Source: Lumbricus rubellus (lineage: Eukaryota; Annelida; Clitellata; Crassiclitellata; Lumbricidae). From it: a stretch of 64,000 nucleotides of DNA. A model generated the notes under the pieces. The model did not search any database. It was not told the origin of the DNA and saw nothing but the letters and a program-made list of their open reading frames with translations. This document shows positions 1-11,457 of this stretch, one piece after another. Location of the stretch: assembly GCA_945859605.1 (NCBI GenBank), contig OX243818.1:39529262-39593261 (forward strand). The letters run 5' to 3'. A program made the translations under genes and the position numbers. The first letter of the stretch is position 1, and each line of letters begins with the position of its first letter.

Positions 1-1103
1 TAACTTCACTTAGACCCATTTCTTTTCATCACTTTAATTTGTCTTTATTTTCGTTTTGGCGCTACATTGCTAATAACAAAGACAGATTGCAAAATAAAGT
101 GACATTGTCTATCAAGGTCGTATGCCTAAATCTGTTTCGACGTAGGCTATGGGTAGGTAAAACTTCCATTCTATAGCGGAGTTCCGTATGAACGCAATGA
201 GCTTAGGCCTACTTGACCCCGTTCCCTGTTGTTGTGTGACAATTACAACATTTGACTATACAGACTATAGGCTAGGCCTACCGGTATATAATTATTTTAG
301 TTTCGGACCGCCGTTCGGAGTTTTTCCTGTAAATCTTAGCATGCAGCATTGTGAAGGGATCGTAATTAATTTTGTCAAGTAGGCTAATGCATTGAGTAAA
401 ATTTTAAAGAAGACCCCGATGGGGAGGAAATTCTTACACGTTCCCTCTCCAAGTCTGGAAGCGGGCAGGGAATTCCACTCTTTCCGTCTTGATTAACCAC
501 CTTAGCTGTTGTCTGCCAGAACGCACGTAGGCCTAGCCTTCATCCTTGTTTACGAACTTCTTCTATCTCGGAATTGTGTTTATGGAAATCCCAATGCCGT
601 TGCAATGCAATGCTTAGGGAAATTCCAGCTTCAAACTAAACTGCATCCTGTAGGTTAGACCTACGGATGACACAACGAAAGGTGAAAGCGTAGAGTAGCC
701 TATTTCACTGAAAAATGAAAACCAACCTCCTCTAAGGCATAGCAATGGTGAGGTTGCGAAACTATGGATTTTTTTATACTGACTTAGGGCAAATAATGCC
801 AGATATGCATGCACAATGTAGGCGTAGGCCTATAGCCTATAATGTTTGTATCTTTGTATTTCTGACGCCTTAATACAAGATTAGTTGTTGCGAGTATCGA
901 TCATCCTTATGGTGAAAATACTGTTGAATAATTTTTTCTGTAGCGTTGGCACGGTTTAGCTTATGTTTATTTTAGGTTTAGGCTATAGGCCTAGCCTAAT
1001 ATTTCATAAACATAATTTTTTTCGTTACTAAAATTGTGGTTGTTCTTGAGATTTGAGTGGTCCTAATCAATCTATTGCCATCACTAGCCTATATTACTTT
1101 TAG
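1..1103. other. No gene recognised (upstream of gene A)
   Basis: No convincing exon is visible here. The stretch is AT-rich and carries several TAGGCCTA/TAGGCTA words. The first F-box-like exon of gene A begins at 1104 in phase 0, so an upstream exon with the start codon is expected either here or before the window. I could not find one resembling the short first exons of the type 2 genes. Confidence 0.5.
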
Positions 1104-4100
1104 CTGAACACACTTCCGCTTGAGCTGTTGGACATTGTCCTAGAAAATTCGTTATTACGTTGGATCCTGAACAGCTCTTCATCCGAACAGAGAGACGAGG
1201 ATGTCATCAAAGCTTTGGCATCAGTCGACTTATGTTGGTTTCACCGAATAACACGAAGCAGATTCAAGAAAAGAATTCTACATAGGCTCAAAGGTAGGCC
1301 TATTATAGACGTACATTAGACACGTCATCCATTAGGCTACTGCCATCATTGTTCACACTTTTTACAATGTATAGGCCCTAGGCCTAACGATAATGCTCAG
1401 TGGCGGCGCAAGGATTTCAGTTTTAGAGGGGCTGAAGTTGGTCCAGAAATTTTCCGTTTTTCTTTCTCCAAAATTTCTGACGACCTGTTTTAGTCATCGA
1501 TAGGTCTGAATCTGGGGGTGGGCTAAGATGAAAATATTTCATTTTCCTGCACAAAAACCTTGATGACTTTTGGGGGCTTAGCCCCCTAACCCCTCTGGCG
1601 CCGCTAATGATAACGCTGGCCATTCAAATATTAAATTACTATGATTTAAGTGTTAACCTTTCTAAATCGGCCCAGCTTGGCTCGACACCGGTTTAAGTCC
1701 TTCACGCTGTAGCTGAATGGTTGCCTTCGGTGGTCTGTTGTCAGCTATGTACATCTGTCTCTTGTCTTAAGTGGTTGTAACTTGCGTACTTATGCTTGAG
1801 ACCATAGAACTGGAACAACTAGCCTACTTGCCCTTAACCCTCGGGCTACCAGGGGGGGGTGGTATCCACCCCCCCCCCCTAGGTTTTTTCCAAATCAATT
1901 TTTTTTCGTTAGGAATAAAATTTTGACGTTTTAGGTAGCTGTAGAGGATTTATTTGCACACATTCTGAGCTAAAATGTGTGATGATATACCATACCATTC
2001 AAAAGTTATACCCGATATACCCGAGGCACCAGGGGGGGGTGGATACCACCCCCCCTTCTTAGATTATCGGCTGTATCTTATCCGTCCTTTGACATGAAGA
2101 GACCAATTACGCCATTCTGTAGAGGGAATGTGGGGCTACATTTTGGTGGTCACGGAGTTGTCTTTTGACAACCGGAAGTGCTCAAAATAAATTAAAATAT
2201 AAATAAAGGTGTTTTATTTTCATAACATTTTTTTTTCCTATTAAAAATTATTCATAATTTATTTTTTAAGAGAAATAAATTGTGTCATTCTATAGAGTGC
2301 ATTTAGGACTATTTTTGATACCAATTAATTTGACATTTGATGACCGGAAGTGCTCAAAATAAATTTAAATGTCTGAAAATGTTGGGGTTTTTTACAACGC
2401 AAACCGATAAGTCTGCGTAAACGTTTTTTAGCATGTTTTACATGTTTTTTCTCTTTTTATTGTAACTAAAACTAACTTATTACTAGTTTTTATAGTTGAA
2501 TATTGGACTTTATTATATGTAAACTATTTTTAATTAAATAAATTATGTTAAAACACACAGAATCTAATATTTTGCTTATGCGAAAGTATAAATTTTGTGG
2601 AATCGACGGGTGCCTACGGTAAAAAATTCATAACTTCGGGGTGCTTTCATATATTTTAAACCTAAATATACCATTTTGTGCAGAAATGAATGCTGAATCC
2701 ATAGGTGTATTACAAGTTATGATATCTCAAACCAAACCCAAAATCCAGGGGGGGGTGGTAACCACCCCCCTTTTGGTAGTCAGTGTTACAAAAATAGCGT
2801 GGTAGCCTGAGGGACATAAAGGACTTGCACTATCATCGTTATAGTTGAAACCAAAACACCTGCAGTTTTATTTATAGGCCCTAGGCCTGCATGAGAAATA
2901 AATATCCCAACGTGTTCTTGTTCGCAAGACGTAGGCTACTTTAATTAATAATCTAAAACAGAGGCAAAAGTACAATGTAGGCTAGTATTAACTATTTTGA
3001 AACATGTAAGTCATTATCTAATGCTCAAACGAATCAGCTACAATTTATTGGTTGCATTACTATAACTTATGAGAGGCCTATAATATATGTTCAAATGTTC
3101 AATTACAATTACAATTACAATTACAATTACAATTACAATTACAATAGCCTAATATTGTCATAAAGAAAGTTTTAGGCCCTACCGACTGAGACATGTAGCC
3201 CTATAGCAAAGTTATAAAGTGGAGTGATAGGTCGAGAAGGAAAGGTGCCGGATATCTGAGTGCACATTTTAGTACAATTAGCTGAAAACCTAGTGAAAAC
3301 CTAGTGACCATTACAAAGGGTTCCCCGAAAAATCGGAGCTGGCAATTCGGAGCGGACATTTCGGAGCCGAAAAATTTGGAGCGGGACAATTTGTAGCGGC
3401 CAAGAATTATTCTTACCAATCTAACGTCTACTGAAGCAAGAATTGTTTTATCAATTAAACTTGTAGGGCCTATTGGAAGAAAACTTGCCTCCACAAATCC
3501 AACTTCCATTTAATTAAATTTAAATAAGCAAAAATAATAGGCTAATTTCCATAATAATTCCATATTAGCATGAATTATTTTATTATAAATCCAACCTTTG
3601 TTTGGGCAGTATTAATTTATTATTTACTTCTATTCAATTCCTATTTGCCGACATTTTCATCATTCCAAATTCTATTTAGGCAAACATTTCGCCTAATTAA
3701 AGTAAAAAGTCTTTGCCGCTGATGATAATTAGGCTTTTGTTGTTTTATAATGAAGCTATGATACCATTAAAGAGTTGTTGGTTTTGTAGACTTTTATGCA
3801 AAAACCAAGAAAATATCTGCAATCATTCGAAATAACAGAAATTATTTGTTAGAAAATATTAATCCAAGCGACGAGTTTGTTGCTTCACTGCTGTCTCTCA
3901 ACTGTATATCGGAAAAAGAAAGTCGCTTCATTCAACGACAACGTTCAAGTACAAATAAGAACGCCGAGCTTCTGTACGTCTTGAATTCATTCGACGAAAC
4001 TAAATTTGCACATTTCGTCGAGTGTCTTCGGAAAAACAACCAGAAGACAGTGCCAAGGATCTTAGAAAATGGAGGAGGTTTATTTCTGAAAATTAATATC

Positions 4101-6318
4101 CTCTAAACTTCTAAAGTCTTATGTTTTAACACAATCTTCGAGGCCTAATAGACCTTGGCCTAATTGAAATTTTTGACTTTATGCATTTAAATCGTCCTGA
4201 GTCAGAAGCATTTTCTAGAAGCAATGTAGGCTATAATTGTCGGTTATCAATTGTCCGACTTCAGCTTCAGATAAAATATATTTTCATAATTTGCACTTCC
4301 ATTTACCCAGAATTCTTGTTGTCATTCGAACTTCTGAAAATGATGGCAAATGCTATAATGATAGGAGAAATAGATAGGCACTATATATATATGATCATGT
4401 AAATAAACTCTTATAATTTTGTTTGATCTCAGGTTTTTAAAAGTTCTTTATAGACTAATTAGTTATAAAAATTAGGCCTACGTCTAAGAATAAATTAAAT
4501 GACTTATAATATTTTTCCCCTGCTTAAAGGTACAATAAAAGCAGAAGTCCAATATGGTGGTGCAAATGGTAGGCCTACAACGTCAGTGGAAACACAGCTA
4601 GGTCAACTTCATCAAGGACTCAGGGATCTTCGAAACAGAACCAAACCATGGACACCACAAACTGATAAACTGTTCAGTCAACTGAAAGAGGAAGGCATCG
4701 AAATCCTCAACTCTCAACTCGATAGACAGACTGTCATCGTTTGGATCTGGTGTCATTCACAAGCTGCTCTTGAACATGTTCAGAAGATGTACAATTCGAA
4801 TCAGCTGAGAGATGTCTTATTTTCTGCTGCAAATATTCAGCCATCTGCTTCCGAAATAATTCAGTCGGTCTACATCGACAACAATCAGTTCAAGAAAAAT
4901 GTTGGTATGTCCTAATGTTCATTTAACATAATAGAAACAAAATATCTAGGCCTATAATCAACCACAAAATTTAATAGGCCTGGCTTAGATAAATAATTAG
5001 GCCCTATAACACAGCTAATAGGCCTAGTGAGGACGGGTCAGAAGAAGAATATTATCATTAACAATGAATAACAAAAGTCGCTTCTATATAATTATAACGG
5101 TCAGACAGACGATGCAACAATAATAAGTATAATAAGTATAATAATAATAATAATTATTATTATTGCATTGTATGTTTACCTTATTAGGCCAACTTTCAGT
5201 TGTCTTCTAAGTAATTAATTGAGTATTAATACTAACTTGCATTATATAAATAGTCATGGATCTATGGGTCAGGATTGTATCAGCTGTTAGCTTTTTCTGA
5301 TTCTTTTTGCACTCTGTTTAGTGAGTCATGTTTATTCTGTTTGACTTGTGTATGTACAATAAACAACAACAACAACAACAACAATGTTAGCAGCCAACTT
5401 TTGCAATTTTTTTAAATTTCAGCCGTTCGTCAAATTTCCATTGACTTCTTGAAGACTATCGATATAGAAAATAGTTCTGTGCGTGGGCTGACTAAGCTGC
5501 ACAACGAAATCTACGTCCTCTGTGAATCAAAGCTCAACCTAAATGTAATTCGTGTCTACGAGGATCGAAATCCATTTCGCCTTCAGAATAAAATCGAAAT
5601 AAAAGAAATTGATGAACCGTATGATATTGGATCCAGCGAGGAGCACGGCTGTCTCTACGTTTCTGGCTCTACGGGAAAGTGTGTCTGGAAAATGATCAGA
5701 GAAGCAAATGACGAATACAGAATCATCAAATGGTTGACCTTCGATTATTATCCGTATTCTCTCTCAATGTCCAGTGATGGTCAGTTATTCCCGGTCTGCT
5801 ATTCATCGTCCGGTCTGTTTATCTACGGATCCGACGCAGAACTTATACAATCCATTCAGTTACCGAAAGACATCATGGACCCAGTTCACGTCATAGAAAC
5901 ATCCACCGGGAATTTCACAATTCTTCACTTAACGGAAGAGGTAGAAGGTGGCTCAAGTGGGGATGATGAGGACTTGAGGTGGGGCGTTAGTGAAGTGACC
6001 AGAGATGGACAGACGGTCATCCGTCGTTTTATTCCTTCAAATGAAACGCAAGAACTGAATGATCCGTCTTGCTTCGTACTCGATTCAGACGATCGAGTGT
6101 TTGTGGCTGACACAGGAAATCGTCGAGTGATTCTTTTGGATTCCGATCTTAAGTGGAGTGGAATTATTTGTGCGTCACAAAAATATGAAGATGAAGATGA
6201 AACAGAAAAGCTTCTGTTTGATGCATTGTGTTACGATGAACACAATAAACAGCTGATCGTCGGAGGAGATTTTGATTCAGTAGAAGGAGTTGATATCTAC
6301 ACATTCAGTCGAAAATAG
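1104..6318 (+). CDS. Gene A: F-box-like + CARD + TRADD-N-like + beta-propeller protein (5' exon missing)
   Basis: Four exons are inferred: 1104-1293, 3790-4077, 4530-4904 and 5423-6318, each bounded by AG and GT. They sum to 1749 nt (583 codons including stop) and join in phases 0-1, 1-1, 1-1 and 1-end. Exon 1 has an F-box-like pattern (LPLELLDIV near its start, ALASVDLCW further on). Exon 2 resembles a CARD (conserved FDETKFAHFVECLRK). Exon 3 resembles the TRADD N-terminal fold (EEGIEILNSQ, then VIVWIWCHS). The last exon is a beta-propeller with an NHL-like blade near VFVADTGNRRVILLD. Domains of these kinds act in ubiquitin ligases and death-fold signalling, so a cytoplasmic immune or apoptosis adaptor role is plausible, but that is inference. 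The start codon is not identified. Intron 1 holds a hAT-type MITE and a piggyBac-like element. An AGGCCT word in exon 3 encodes an extra Arg-Pro. Confidence 0.72.
1398..1609. mobile_element. hAT-type MITE
   Basis: The 212-bp element has short inverted ends (CAGTGGCGGCGC at the left, a GGCGCCGCTAATG-type right end). It is flanked by 8-bp near-duplicates, ATAATGCT (1390-1397) and ATAACGCT (1610-1617). An 8-bp duplication fits the hAT superfamily. No coding capacity is visible. It lies in intron 1 of gene A. Related fragments are seen near 8735-8800 and 8900-8965. Confidence 0.6.
1838..2813 (+). mobile_element. piggyBac-like non-autonomous element, uninterrupted copy
   Basis: The 976-bp repeat begins CCCTCGGGCTACCA and ends with the inverted TGGTAGCCTGAGGG. 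TTAA precedes the left end; the right duplicate is not preserved. Just inside each end is a G/C palindrome of the form GGGGGTGG-TATCC-ACCCCC. It is the sister of the inverted copy at 25335-42413, where TTAA flanks both ends, which is the piggyBac signature. No intact transposase is seen. This copy supplies the empty-site sequence that defines the Polinton insertion. Confidence 0.7.
3101..3145. repeat. (AATTAC)n microsatellite
   Basis: About seven to eight perfect tandem copies of the hexamer AATTAC lie in intron 1 of gene A. Confidence 0.9.
3325..3410. repeat. Degenerate short tandem repeat around TTCGGAGC
   Basis: Five or six imperfect 15-18-bp units share a core close to ATTCGGAGCGG. The style resembles the word arrays at 6905-7055 and 19345-19435. 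No gene is involved. Confidence 0.6.
5122..5166. repeat. ATA/ATT microsatellite
   Basis: A run of ATA repeats passes into ATT repeats and forms a weak palindrome in the last intron of gene A. A short (AAC)n tract follows at about 5361-5384. Confidence 0.8.
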
Positions 6319-6585
6319 ATCCGCTGCTCATCAAAACACGGGGACGGACAAAATTTAATATAATTAGTGTAGGCTACCCATTCTAATTTGTCCGTTAATT
6401 GCATCCGATCAAGATAAGGGATATCACACTGTGATTCATTTTAAAAAAACTTAGTCTAGGCCTACACTAAGTATGTGAACATACCGTACCAGGTAACTCA
6501 TGTAGATGACCATCAATTTTAACGAAATTTCAGACTAATGAATCTTTATGCGCTATATACCGGTACGTTATTTCACATTTACAGC

Positions 6586-6685
6586 TTAAAACACGTTGGC
6601 CGATGATTTGCTGTGTTAAATGACTCAATTTATACACGAACCAAATTGAGTCATTTAACACAGCAAATCAGCGGCCAACGTTTAA
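6586..6685. repeat. Hairpin-forming inverted repeat
   Basis: Two arms of about 43-46 bp, near-perfect over their inner 22 bp (GCTGTGTTAAATGACTCAAT core), are separated by about 11 nt. It may be a small MITE or a template-switch product. It lies 270 bp downstream of the stop of gene A. Confidence 0.75.
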
Positions 6686-6904
6686 ATGACGCAACGCGGA
6701 TGACGAAACTAATGACTTCACGACTATGTCGACAAACATTATGCAAGATCCCAACGTTCCCGTCAGCCACTGAGGTTGTATCGTGCAAACTTAGTCAATT
6801 TAATCTGTTAGCCTTCTGGTGAGGAATTGTTTACTGTAACAGCACCCCGTAACATTTAGAATGATCACATTTACGCATCCAACTGTAGGGTATCCGTTGA
6901 ATTC

Positions 6905-7055
6905 AGCGCGCACATCTCAGCGACCTTCATTTCAGCGACCTCAATTCGCCGCGCACATTTCAGCGCGCATTCAATTCGGCGACCTTCATTTCAGCGCCTA
7001 CTCAATTCGCCGCACATCACAGCGCGTATTCAATTCGCCGACCTTCATTTCAGCG
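6905..7055. repeat. Degenerate tandem repeat (CAATTCGCCG / TTTCAGCGC)
   Basis: Several imperfect units alternate CAATTCGCCG with CCTTCATTTCAGCGC. The open frame that crosses it (6861-7172) is a by-product of the repeat and is not called. Confidence 0.65.
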
Positions 7056-7514
7056 CTGCTTCAAAAGGACGTTGCTAAAGGCCTAACCCGTGCGCAAACA
7101 ACACGTTTTATTGATAATAACATCAATAAAAGCAAAAACAGTTGTGGATCTTCAAAGCCAAATTGTGCTTAATAAGGCTGGCTCAATTCATTATTATTTT
7201 AATATAACTTCAAAGCCAAATTCTTCTTAATGAAATTTCAAGGACTGCATTAATTTTATATAAACAAATAAAAATCAATATTTCACAGCATTTTCCGAAA
7301 CCTACTCTTTGCTTTAGGAGATAGAAGTAATACGCGACGCTCAATTTCGATAGCGAAGATGTTGCGAGGAATAAAATGTATGAAATGGGAGTGGGCCTTG
7401 CTGAGTATGAAGATGAGATTACAACATTAGGCTACAGCCTACCCTTTATTCAGATTCAAATAAACAGTCTAGTAGGGACGACGATGAAGAAAGAGCAGTA
7501 GCTGTCAGCTGAGG

Positions 7515-9143
7515 CAGGGCCGACTTTGGGCATAGGCAGAGCAGGCAGTTGCATGTGGCGCCAAGTTTTAGGGGCGGCATTTCCATCAAAGAGGGCGCCA
7601 TTTCCACAAGAGCGTACATGTATTTTAATATTGTAATTTTTTAAACCTATACCATTCTCCACAGATATGAATATTATACAGCCTTCACTGTACTAAGTAA
7701 CAAGGGCGGATACGGGAACTTTGGACGGAGGCCAAAAATTCTTGGCCTTGGGTCTGGGAAAAATTCTTGGCCTTGGGTCTGGACAAACTTTCTTTCGTAT
7801 CCGGGAAAAAAGTTGAATTTTTTTGAATAATTACCGTCATATTTTCGGGAAAATCATACCATTTCATCCGCCAAAAAAGTTGATGACCTTTTTTTAGAAT
7901 GTTCAGAAAATCATACCATTTCATCATTAACTTTTCAAATCCTTGGAAATATACCAAATTATAAGCTTGCTGAAGCCGGTTGGTTGTGGCCACGATACAT
8001 GGGCGTTTCTAAATGGCGGGGGGCCATGGCCAGATTGGCTTCCCTGGATCCGCCCATGACCGGGCCGAACCTCAGCCCCCCTTTCTCCCCCAGCCCGGAT
8101 TCACACCGGTCCGGACCTCAGCCCCTTGCCCCCCGCGCAGACCTCAGCCTCCTTTTCCTCCGCCGCCGCCGCCTCAGACCCCCAGCCCCTTCCCCCGCTA
8201 GCCCGGGCTCAGACTGGTCCGGTTCTCAGCCCTTTTCTCCCCCAGTTCGAACCCTCCAGTCCTCTTCCTTCTTTCAGACCCGTCCGGACCTCAGACCGGT
8301 CTGTACCTCAACCCCCTGCTCCGCCATCGCGTACCTCTGCCCCTTTCCCCCGCCAGACCGGTTCGGACCTCAGACCGGTTGGTACCTAAACCCCTTGCCC
8401 CGCCATCGCGGATCTCTGCCCCTTTCTCCCGCCAGACCGGTTCGGACCTCAGACTGGCCCGGACCTCAGCCATCTGTCCCCTGCAGCTCCATTAGGGTAA
8501 AAATAAGAGGACTGTGTGCATGATAAATTGCCAATATTGACTCGCAGAGAGAGTCGATATTCCGGAGTCGAGCCCAGTCGCAATTGATGTCTTACATGTG
8601 AGTCGATGACCGTCCGCCGCAGTTGAGGTCCGAAAATAAGATAATAATAAAAACTTTCAAGCCGATACATGGACATTCATTAAGCCGATACATGGACATT
8701 CATTGTTTTTTGCTTTGGGATGAGGTATCATTGAGGCTGAGTCACATTTAGGGGCTTAGCCCCTTATAACCCCTACTTTGGTGTCGCCAATGGCATAAGC
8801 ATCTACACTATGATAATATAATTGATTTCGTTGCCGTTGGTCATTGTCTAGTTTTCTTATTACAAAGTAATCCGTTTTAGACATTTTCAGCTTGTTGCTT
8901 TGGGGGGGGGGCTGAGCCACGTTTAGGGCGGCTTAGCCCCCCTAGCCCACTCCTGGCGCCGCCACTGCCCTGTGAGCGTAGGCCTATATACCGGCTCTGG
9001 CTAATTCATATTTAGATTCTGACGTGGGCTGAACAATAAATTGAGTGTGAATGTAAGGGTCCCAAATGCAGGCCTATACCTGGGGCGTCAAATGTATGCA
9101 TTTCCTAGGGCGCCATTAAGTTTGGACTAAGGCCGACCCTGCA
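7515..9143. mobile_element. Composite degenerate DNA-transposon region (hAT-like)
   Basis: Inverted words CAGGGCCGACTT (near 7515) and AAGGCCGACCCTG (near 9130) bracket a mosaic of GGCGCC-rich hAT-style fragments, a C-rich minisatellite (8040-8480) and a 23-bp tandem duplication (about 8658-8703). I found no clean target duplication, so the boundaries are tentative. No coding domain is recognisable. Confidence 0.35.
8040..8480. repeat. C-rich minisatellite (GGACCTCAGACCGG family)
   Basis: Imperfect units of about 60-80 bp contain CGGACCTCAG-CCGGT and CCCCTTTCTCCCCC. Overlapping proline-rich open frames on both strands are low-complexity products and are not called as genes. Confidence 0.75.
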
Positions 9144-10326
9144 TAGGCAGAAATAATAACTAGGTTACATGGGCTAAATAGCCTAGGCTAGGCCTACTTG
9201 TGTTCGTGCTATAAACATTGGCATTGAATTATAAACACAATGAAAGCGTAGGCCCTCTATGCGACAGTTTTCTTGTTTATAAAAATAATGCAGCATGGGG
9301 ATATTCTGTGTGGAAATTCCTACAAAAGTAGGCTAACCACATATATTATATTATGTGGGCTAACAGTTCAATATTCACTAGAATTCCCATTGTAAAACTT
9401 TCCCAATAGACTAAATCCGGCATGCTCGGTGAATTATAATGACTGCAGGTTTTTTTAACGTGCAGTTGTACACAAAGTGTGCAGTTCTAAAATAATGAAT
9501 TTGTTCGGTTGTAGAATCACTTCTATAAGTTAAAACTATCGCCATCACAAGTTTGTTGACCTGATTTCTAATAACACAAAAAAATATTGCAGCTCGTGTT
9601 TAATTCCGCCGTGAAAAGTACGGGAGGTGGAGTGTGAGTTACCTGGAGATTGTGGATATCGGGCTCCTACCTAGCCTATGGTTTGCCTGCAATGGGTAAG
9701 TGCTAATGGACAGTAATGGTGTCTCTGGTACAGATCTGAAACTGTAGCATACTTCCTATGAAACCATGTTGAACTCTTGCAGGTTGGTTTGATTGCTCGT
9801 GATTTAGAGGCTTAGGCTACACTCAGAAGGCAGACAATGAATTATTGCCGATGTTCATGCATATTATTCAAAATTCAATATCATAATTTATTATAACATT
9901 AGGCTATCTTTCACGCTTTACCTTCACATTGTAACGAACAGTTGTTGGCTGCTCTGTTGGCCGTCGATTCATTCATCAGCTGCTGCCAATGATACTGGTT
10001 GAGCACATCCAGTGTCATTTCTAGGAATTAGAAGAGTTTACATTGTCTGTGATTCTAAAGAAGTAAAGGCACATTCTGAACAAAATTATCTTTTAGTTGA
10101 TGTATCTGATTGTATCATAATGATTCTGTGTATGTAACAATTTATATATCACCGCTAGTAGCTACATATATAGGAAAAGTCACAACAGCACACGTCTTTT
10201 TTGTTTTATTCAAAAGTAGACTGGGGTTATTTTTACCCCCCCCCCGGTTACCCTATAAGGTCCTTAGGGTTAAACGAATATACAAATTATGCATACATAA
10301 CCTCGTTAAAATGTGAGATATTTATA
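9144..10326. other. No gene recognised
   Basis: AT-rich sequence with TAGGCCTA-type words. Gene B lacks an F-box-like exon in its visible upstream region; I looked here for the LPxELL pattern and did not find it. A TATGCATA palindrome lies near 10288. Confidence 0.5.
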
Positions 10327-11439
10327 TCTATAATAATAAAGAAGAAACTATGTGTGTCTGTGTGTCTGTGTGTCTGTCTGTTTGACCGGAATGCATTTCC
10401 ACAGTTTTCGAGCTTTTCACTCCAAATCTTCACTAATGTGTCCGTCTGGGCATGAGACGCAAAGTTGGCGGGTTTGCGAATCTCCCCCATCATGGGGGCA
10501 AAAATGAAGGGCGAAACCCCCCAAATTTTTTTCCATAAAATTCAGGTATTGATTTCAAACTTTGCACCTAGACAGAGGGCCATCGAAACCACCCAGTTGG
10601 GTGGTTGGCGAATCTCCCCCACCACTGGGGTCACGATGGGGGAGGCGAAGACGGCAGTTTATTAAACACCTTTTAAAACGCTTGCATGGTCATTATATAA
10701 TTGGCGAAAGGAGTTCACGAAAACCCAAATTTCACGAGTGGTGTACAGGTGGTTAGGTCGGAGTGTGGTGGGGTGTTGTCGGTCGGGTGGGGTGGAGGAG
10801 ATAGGTGGGGCTGTTGAACGGGGTGGGGTGGGGGTTTGGGGTGGAGGTGGGGGTGTGGTGAGAGGTGGGGTGGAGGGGTGGGATGGAGGCGGGTGGAGGG
10901 GTGGGGGCGGGTGGAGGGAGTGGGGTGTACGGAGTGTGGCTTTGGGGGTGGAGGTGGGGTGGCAATGTGGAGCGTGGAGGGGGTAGGGTGGGGCGGGTGA
11001 ACTGGGTGGGTGGACAGGGTGGGAGTTTGGGGTGAAGGTTGAAGGTGTGGTGAAGGCGGGTGGAGGTGTGGCGGAGGGGTGGGGTGTGGCGGGTTGAGGT
11101 GTATGGGGTGGGGTGGAGCTTTGGGGCGTGGAGGTGGGGGAGGAGGTGGGGGTGTGGTGTGGTTGGGCTGTTGCCGGGTTGAGGGGTGGGGTGTACGGCG
11201 TGGGGGTGGGACTTGAGGTGGGGTGGAGGTGGGGTGGAGGGGTAGGGAGGAGGCGGGTGGACGGGGTGGGGGTTTGGGGTGGAGGTGTTGTGGGGGTAGG
11301 GTGGGTGGAGGGGTGGGGTTGTACGGGGTGGAGGGGTGGGGTTGTACGGTGTGGTGGAGGTGGGGGTGTGGTGTGGTTGGGTTGTGGCCAAGCGGGTCGT
11401 ATCCTAAATTTCCCGGGCAACGCCGGGTACCCCTTCTAG
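10327..11439 (+). mobile_element. Non-autonomous Helitron 1
   Basis: The 5' end is TC preceded by A, followed by an AT-rich tract and TGTGTGTCTGTGTGTCTG and TTTGACCGGA, a style common at animal Helitron 5' ends. The 3' end has a hairpin (CCCGG-GCAACG-CCGGG) eight bases before a terminal CTAG, followed by T. Insertion between A and T without duplication is the Helitron rule. The interior from about 10740 to 11400 is a G-rich, TGGGG-type low-complexity array. No Rep/helicase is encoded. It ends 18 bp before the CARD exon of gene B, inside the intron. Confidence 0.62.
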
Positions 11440-11457
11440 TTAGTGATATATTTTTAG

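Noticed and set aside
188..382. 64-residue open frame as the first exon of gene A
   Set aside because: No splice donor in a suitable phase or similarity to the leaders of the other genes was seen.
8013..8523. Proline/serine-rich frames of 60-179 residues
   Set aside because: By-product of a C-rich minisatellite; repeated units appear in several frames.
10662..11439. Long proline/threonine-rich and glycine-rich open frames on both strands
   Set aside because: They lie in a TGGGG-type low-complexity interior of a Helitron. All frames are open because of composition, and no domain is visible.
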